From Lepidostoma basale (taxonomy: Eukaryota > Arthropoda > Insecta > Trichoptera > Lepidostomatidae), in contig JAHDVF020000897.1 of the NCBI GenBank assembly GCA_022606425.2, positions 1 through 64,000 of the forward strand: a DNA stretch of 64,000 nt. The letters run 5' to 3'. Below, in pieces: positions 61,958 through 64,000 of this stretch (position 1 is the stretch's first letter; each line of letters starts with the position of its first letter). The position numbers were made by a program, and so were the translations under genes. Under the pieces are notes generated by a model. That model searched no databases. It saw only the letters and a program-made list of their open reading frames with translations, and had not been told where the DNA came from.

Positions 61958-62272
61958 TTATGTATGGAAGCGAAGCATGGAACTGGCAAAAGAAGGATGA
62001 AAGTAGAATAAATGCAGTAGAAATGAGATCTATTAGACAAATGTGTGGATACTCTGTGTATGATAGTGTCGAATGAAAATATAAGAAGTGAATGCGGTGC
62101 GAATGATGGTGTCATGAACAAAATAATGAAAGGATCATTAAGATGGTTTGGACATATGGAGAGAATGAACGAAGAAAGAATGGTAAAAAAATTATATGTT
62201 AATGATGTAAATGGAACCAGAAATAGAGGAAGACCGAGGAAAACGTGGCACGATCAAATAAATCAAAATTCA
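61958..62272 (+). mobile_element. LINE-A fragment, opposite orientation
   Basis: It reads [40 protein letters not shown] and [14 protein letters not shown], then joins SINE-1. Confidence 0.85.
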
Positions 62273-62532
62273 AAGAAGATTATTATTATTATTTTGTTGA
62301 ATCGCTCTTTACATCATGACAGCATGAGCCAAATCGATGTAAAGGGTATTATAGCTATCATAGTGATTCTCGTGACATGTGATAGGTAGCTAATCTATCG
62401 TCATTTTATAGTCACGTGAATTCTACACCAGGTCAAAGACAGTGTGACAATCACACTGCCCTCGCCGGGAATCGAACACGGAACCTTCGGGGTGGCAGTC
62501 AATGCACTTACCACTCGCCAACGAAGGTCGTC
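62273..62532 (-). mobile_element. SINE-1 with tRNA-like head and ATT tail
   Basis: The head at right has B-box TGTTCGATTCCCGGCGA on minus and the A-box region TTGGCGAGTGGTAAGTGC. The body and ATTATTATTATT tail are at left. It differs from the 12226 copy in tail type. Confidence 0.82.
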
Positions 62533-62634
62533 AAGATGTAATATTTTGCTGGGTGAATTTTTTAAATAACTGTATCCAAGCGTACTACTTCTAGTACAAT
62601 GTACTTTTATTACTGTTAAATTTTAAAACACTGT

Positions 62635-62830
62635 TATAATATCACAATTTCTTTTTATTTACCGAGTGTCGCGACAGCTGTTTCACCAACCGATGTTGGC
62701 GACATCAGGTGCTACAATAAATTTTAAAAGGTGTAACACCTGATGATGCCAACATCGGTTGGCGAAACAGCTGTCGAGACACTCGTTAAATAAAAATAAA
62801 CTGTGATATTACACGTATAACAGTGTTTTT
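62635..62830. repeat. Penelope-like inverted repeat with hammerhead-like motifs, second copy
   Basis: On plus: CTGATGA (62740-62746), hairpin GCCAACATCGGTTGGC, GAAACAGCTGTC (62764-62775). The left arm is the complement with a small deletion. The copy continues at 63260-63345 beyond LINE-H. The tail AACAGTGTTTTTAATTTT is shared with 44800. Confidence 0.62.
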
Positions 62831-63265
62831 AATTTTCTTCTTCGACTTCTTCAATGGCCCTACAGCCCATATCGAGCCTTAGCCTCCAGTATTCTTCGCC
62901 TCCAACTCCTCCTGTCCTCCGCTTCGACCCTCCAATCTGACACTCGTAACAATTTCGCCCCATCTCTCCCAATTTCATCCTCCCATCGCAGCCTTGGTCG
63001 TCCAATTGGTCTTCTACCACCTGGGTGCCACTCCAGCAATCTTTTCGGGGTTCGCGATGACGGCATCCTCTGCACGTGACCGGCCCATCTCAGTCTATTC
63101 AGTCTGACCTGTGTGGAGAGACTGGAAGCTTTGTAAATATGGTACAACTCGTCATTATGCCGCACTCTCCAGCCTTCACCGTCATTCACAGGTCCCGGAA
63201 TTCTGCGCAGCACCCTTCTCTCAAAAGTATCCAGTCGCTCTGCGGATTTCGCTGTCATTGTCCAT
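62831..63265 (-). mobile_element. LINE-H C-terminal fragment inside the Penelope-like repeat
   Basis: The minus frame reads TWTMTAKSAERLDTFERRVL, RRIPGPVNDGEGWRVRHNDE, LNRLRWAGHVQRMPSSRTPK and GRPRLRWEDEIGRDGAKLL, ending in a GAA-type tail at 62833-62850. The flanks TTTTAATTTT / TTTTAAATTT look like a target duplication. Confidence 0.85.
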
Positions 63266-63440
63266 GTTTTAAATTTGAACAGTAATACTGTTGAAGTATC
63301 ATAGTGTTTTAGCCAAAACAATGGACTATTTAATGTGCTTTTGTTAAATCACACGTTCACCGCAAATAAATATTTTTATAGGGCATTTACTAGTTGTAAA
63401 ACCCAGAACACAGTCTTATATATCTAACAGCTAACACGTA
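63266..63440 (+). repeat. Penelope-like repeat, continuation
   Basis: GAACAGTAATACTGTTGAAG and GCCAAAACAATGGACTATTT match 44820-44875. Confidence 0.6.
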
Positions 63441-63620
63441 TTGAAGTATAGTAAACCAATTGTTCTTTACAATCACACGAGGCCACAACAAAATAGACTG
63501 ATTTACAGTTCAATTTACGGGACTAACTTTCCGATGGTTACTAGTGTTGGAAGAACAATCGCACACAATAGAGCTAAAGATATATTTGATGACCTTTGTG
63601 AACGAGTGACAAGAGCTATG
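63441..63620 (+). mobile_element. Divergent LINE-B-like fragment
   Basis: The frame includes YGTNFPMVTSVGRTIAHNRA, then KDIFDDLCERVTR, resembling the TNLPxVxxVGRAI end of LINE-B. Confidence 0.5.
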
Positions 63621-63635
63621 ACTGCCACACCAAAG

Positions 63636-63745
63636 ATCCCGGTTTTGATTCCCGGTGATGAAAAAAAATTACACTGTCTTTGGTCCAGTAGAATTCACGT
63701 GACAATAAAAATGGCGATAGACTAGCTACCTATCACATGTCATAT
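63636..63745 (+). mobile_element. SINE-1 fragment
   Basis: From the B-box region (GGTTTTGATTCCCGGTGATG) to GCTACCTATCACATGTCAT. Confidence 0.75.
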
Positions 63746-63930
63746 CCGCCGCTTGGAACAGTTCCTCCACACTTTGGATACTAGTCCACTCCCTCACGTT
63801 TCGCAGCCAAGACATTTGTTTCCTACCGGACCCTCGGCTTTCCTTCAATTTTCCCCTCCAATATCAGTTGGAGAAGGTGGTACTTTTCCCCACGCATTAT
63901 ATGACCCAGATTCTATACAAAAATAATCTA
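63746..63930 (-). mobile_element. LINE-C C-terminal fragment
   Basis: The complement encodes NLGHIMRGEKYHLLQLILEG, then WLRNVREWTSIQSVEELFQA-type sequence. 63931-64000 shows nothing. Confidence 0.7.
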
Positions 63931-64000
63931 CAAATATTTATGTAAAATTTACTGAATTCAAATATTGGTATTACAGGTATTCAAGAAGATTCATATTCAA

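Overview
This is eukaryotic DNA, almost certainly from an insect. It has spliced genes with long introns and GT-AG borders, an insect pyrokinin/PBAN-type neuropeptide precursor, a cytosolic aconitase/IRP1 gene, and a very dense load of insect-type transposons. A beetle is my best guess: two predicted peptides (ending PPFAPRL-amide and HVEFVPRL-amide) look like tenebrionid pyrokinins. That is an inference from peptide similarity only.

Host genes, left to right. (1) A minus-strand gene of unknown function has two coding exons joining in matching phase, 8931-9093 and 1424-1567. It starts with a Cys-rich N-terminus and continues left of the window. (2) A plus-strand DH/PBAN-like pyrokinin precursor has five coding exons from 37239 to 44243, and all intron phases agree. 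(3) A minus-strand exon of unknown function lies at about 48768-49066, with a LINE inserted at its 3' edge. (4) The 5' part of a plus-strand cytosolic aconitase/IRP1 gene has coding exons at 50855-50861, 55911-56003 and 61410-61567. It runs off the right edge.

Most of the rest is mobile DNA. One LINE family (called LINE-A here; C-terminal motif KTWHDQINQ, 3' end GCCTACCCC...GGCGTGATGG followed by GTTA/GTTT/GTT repeats) supplies more than forty fragments on both strands. Other LINE groups are LINE-B (RLFYLP motif, TTTGA-rich tail), LINE-C to LINE-I (C-terminal fragments, several with GAA-repeat tails) and CR1/L2-like pieces (FGDRAFAVAGPSAWN motif). A nearly complete Jockey element (2849-7790) sits inside a LINE-A copy with a 12-bp target duplication. 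DNA transposons are a cecropia-type mariner (27458-28713), a small piggyBac derivative (39818-40446), three hAT-type elements with 8-bp duplications (47050-47779, 56872-58065, 59102-59340), a DUF4817-type transposase remnant (23332-23590), and a foldback family with one 371-bp palindrome (31305-31675). There are two tRNA-derived SINE families. Penelope-like traces are a GIY-YIG fragment near 520-610 and several hammerhead-ribozyme-like motifs arranged as inverted pairs.

The host genes do not form an operon or pathway together. What links them is that their introns are built from nested transposons, which lets the insertion order be read in several places (Jockey into LINE-A; hAT MITE into LINE-A; SINE-1 into LINE-B; mariner into a CR1-like tail; LINE-H into a Penelope-like repeat). 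Clade names for LINE-A to LINE-I are provisional labels for this window.
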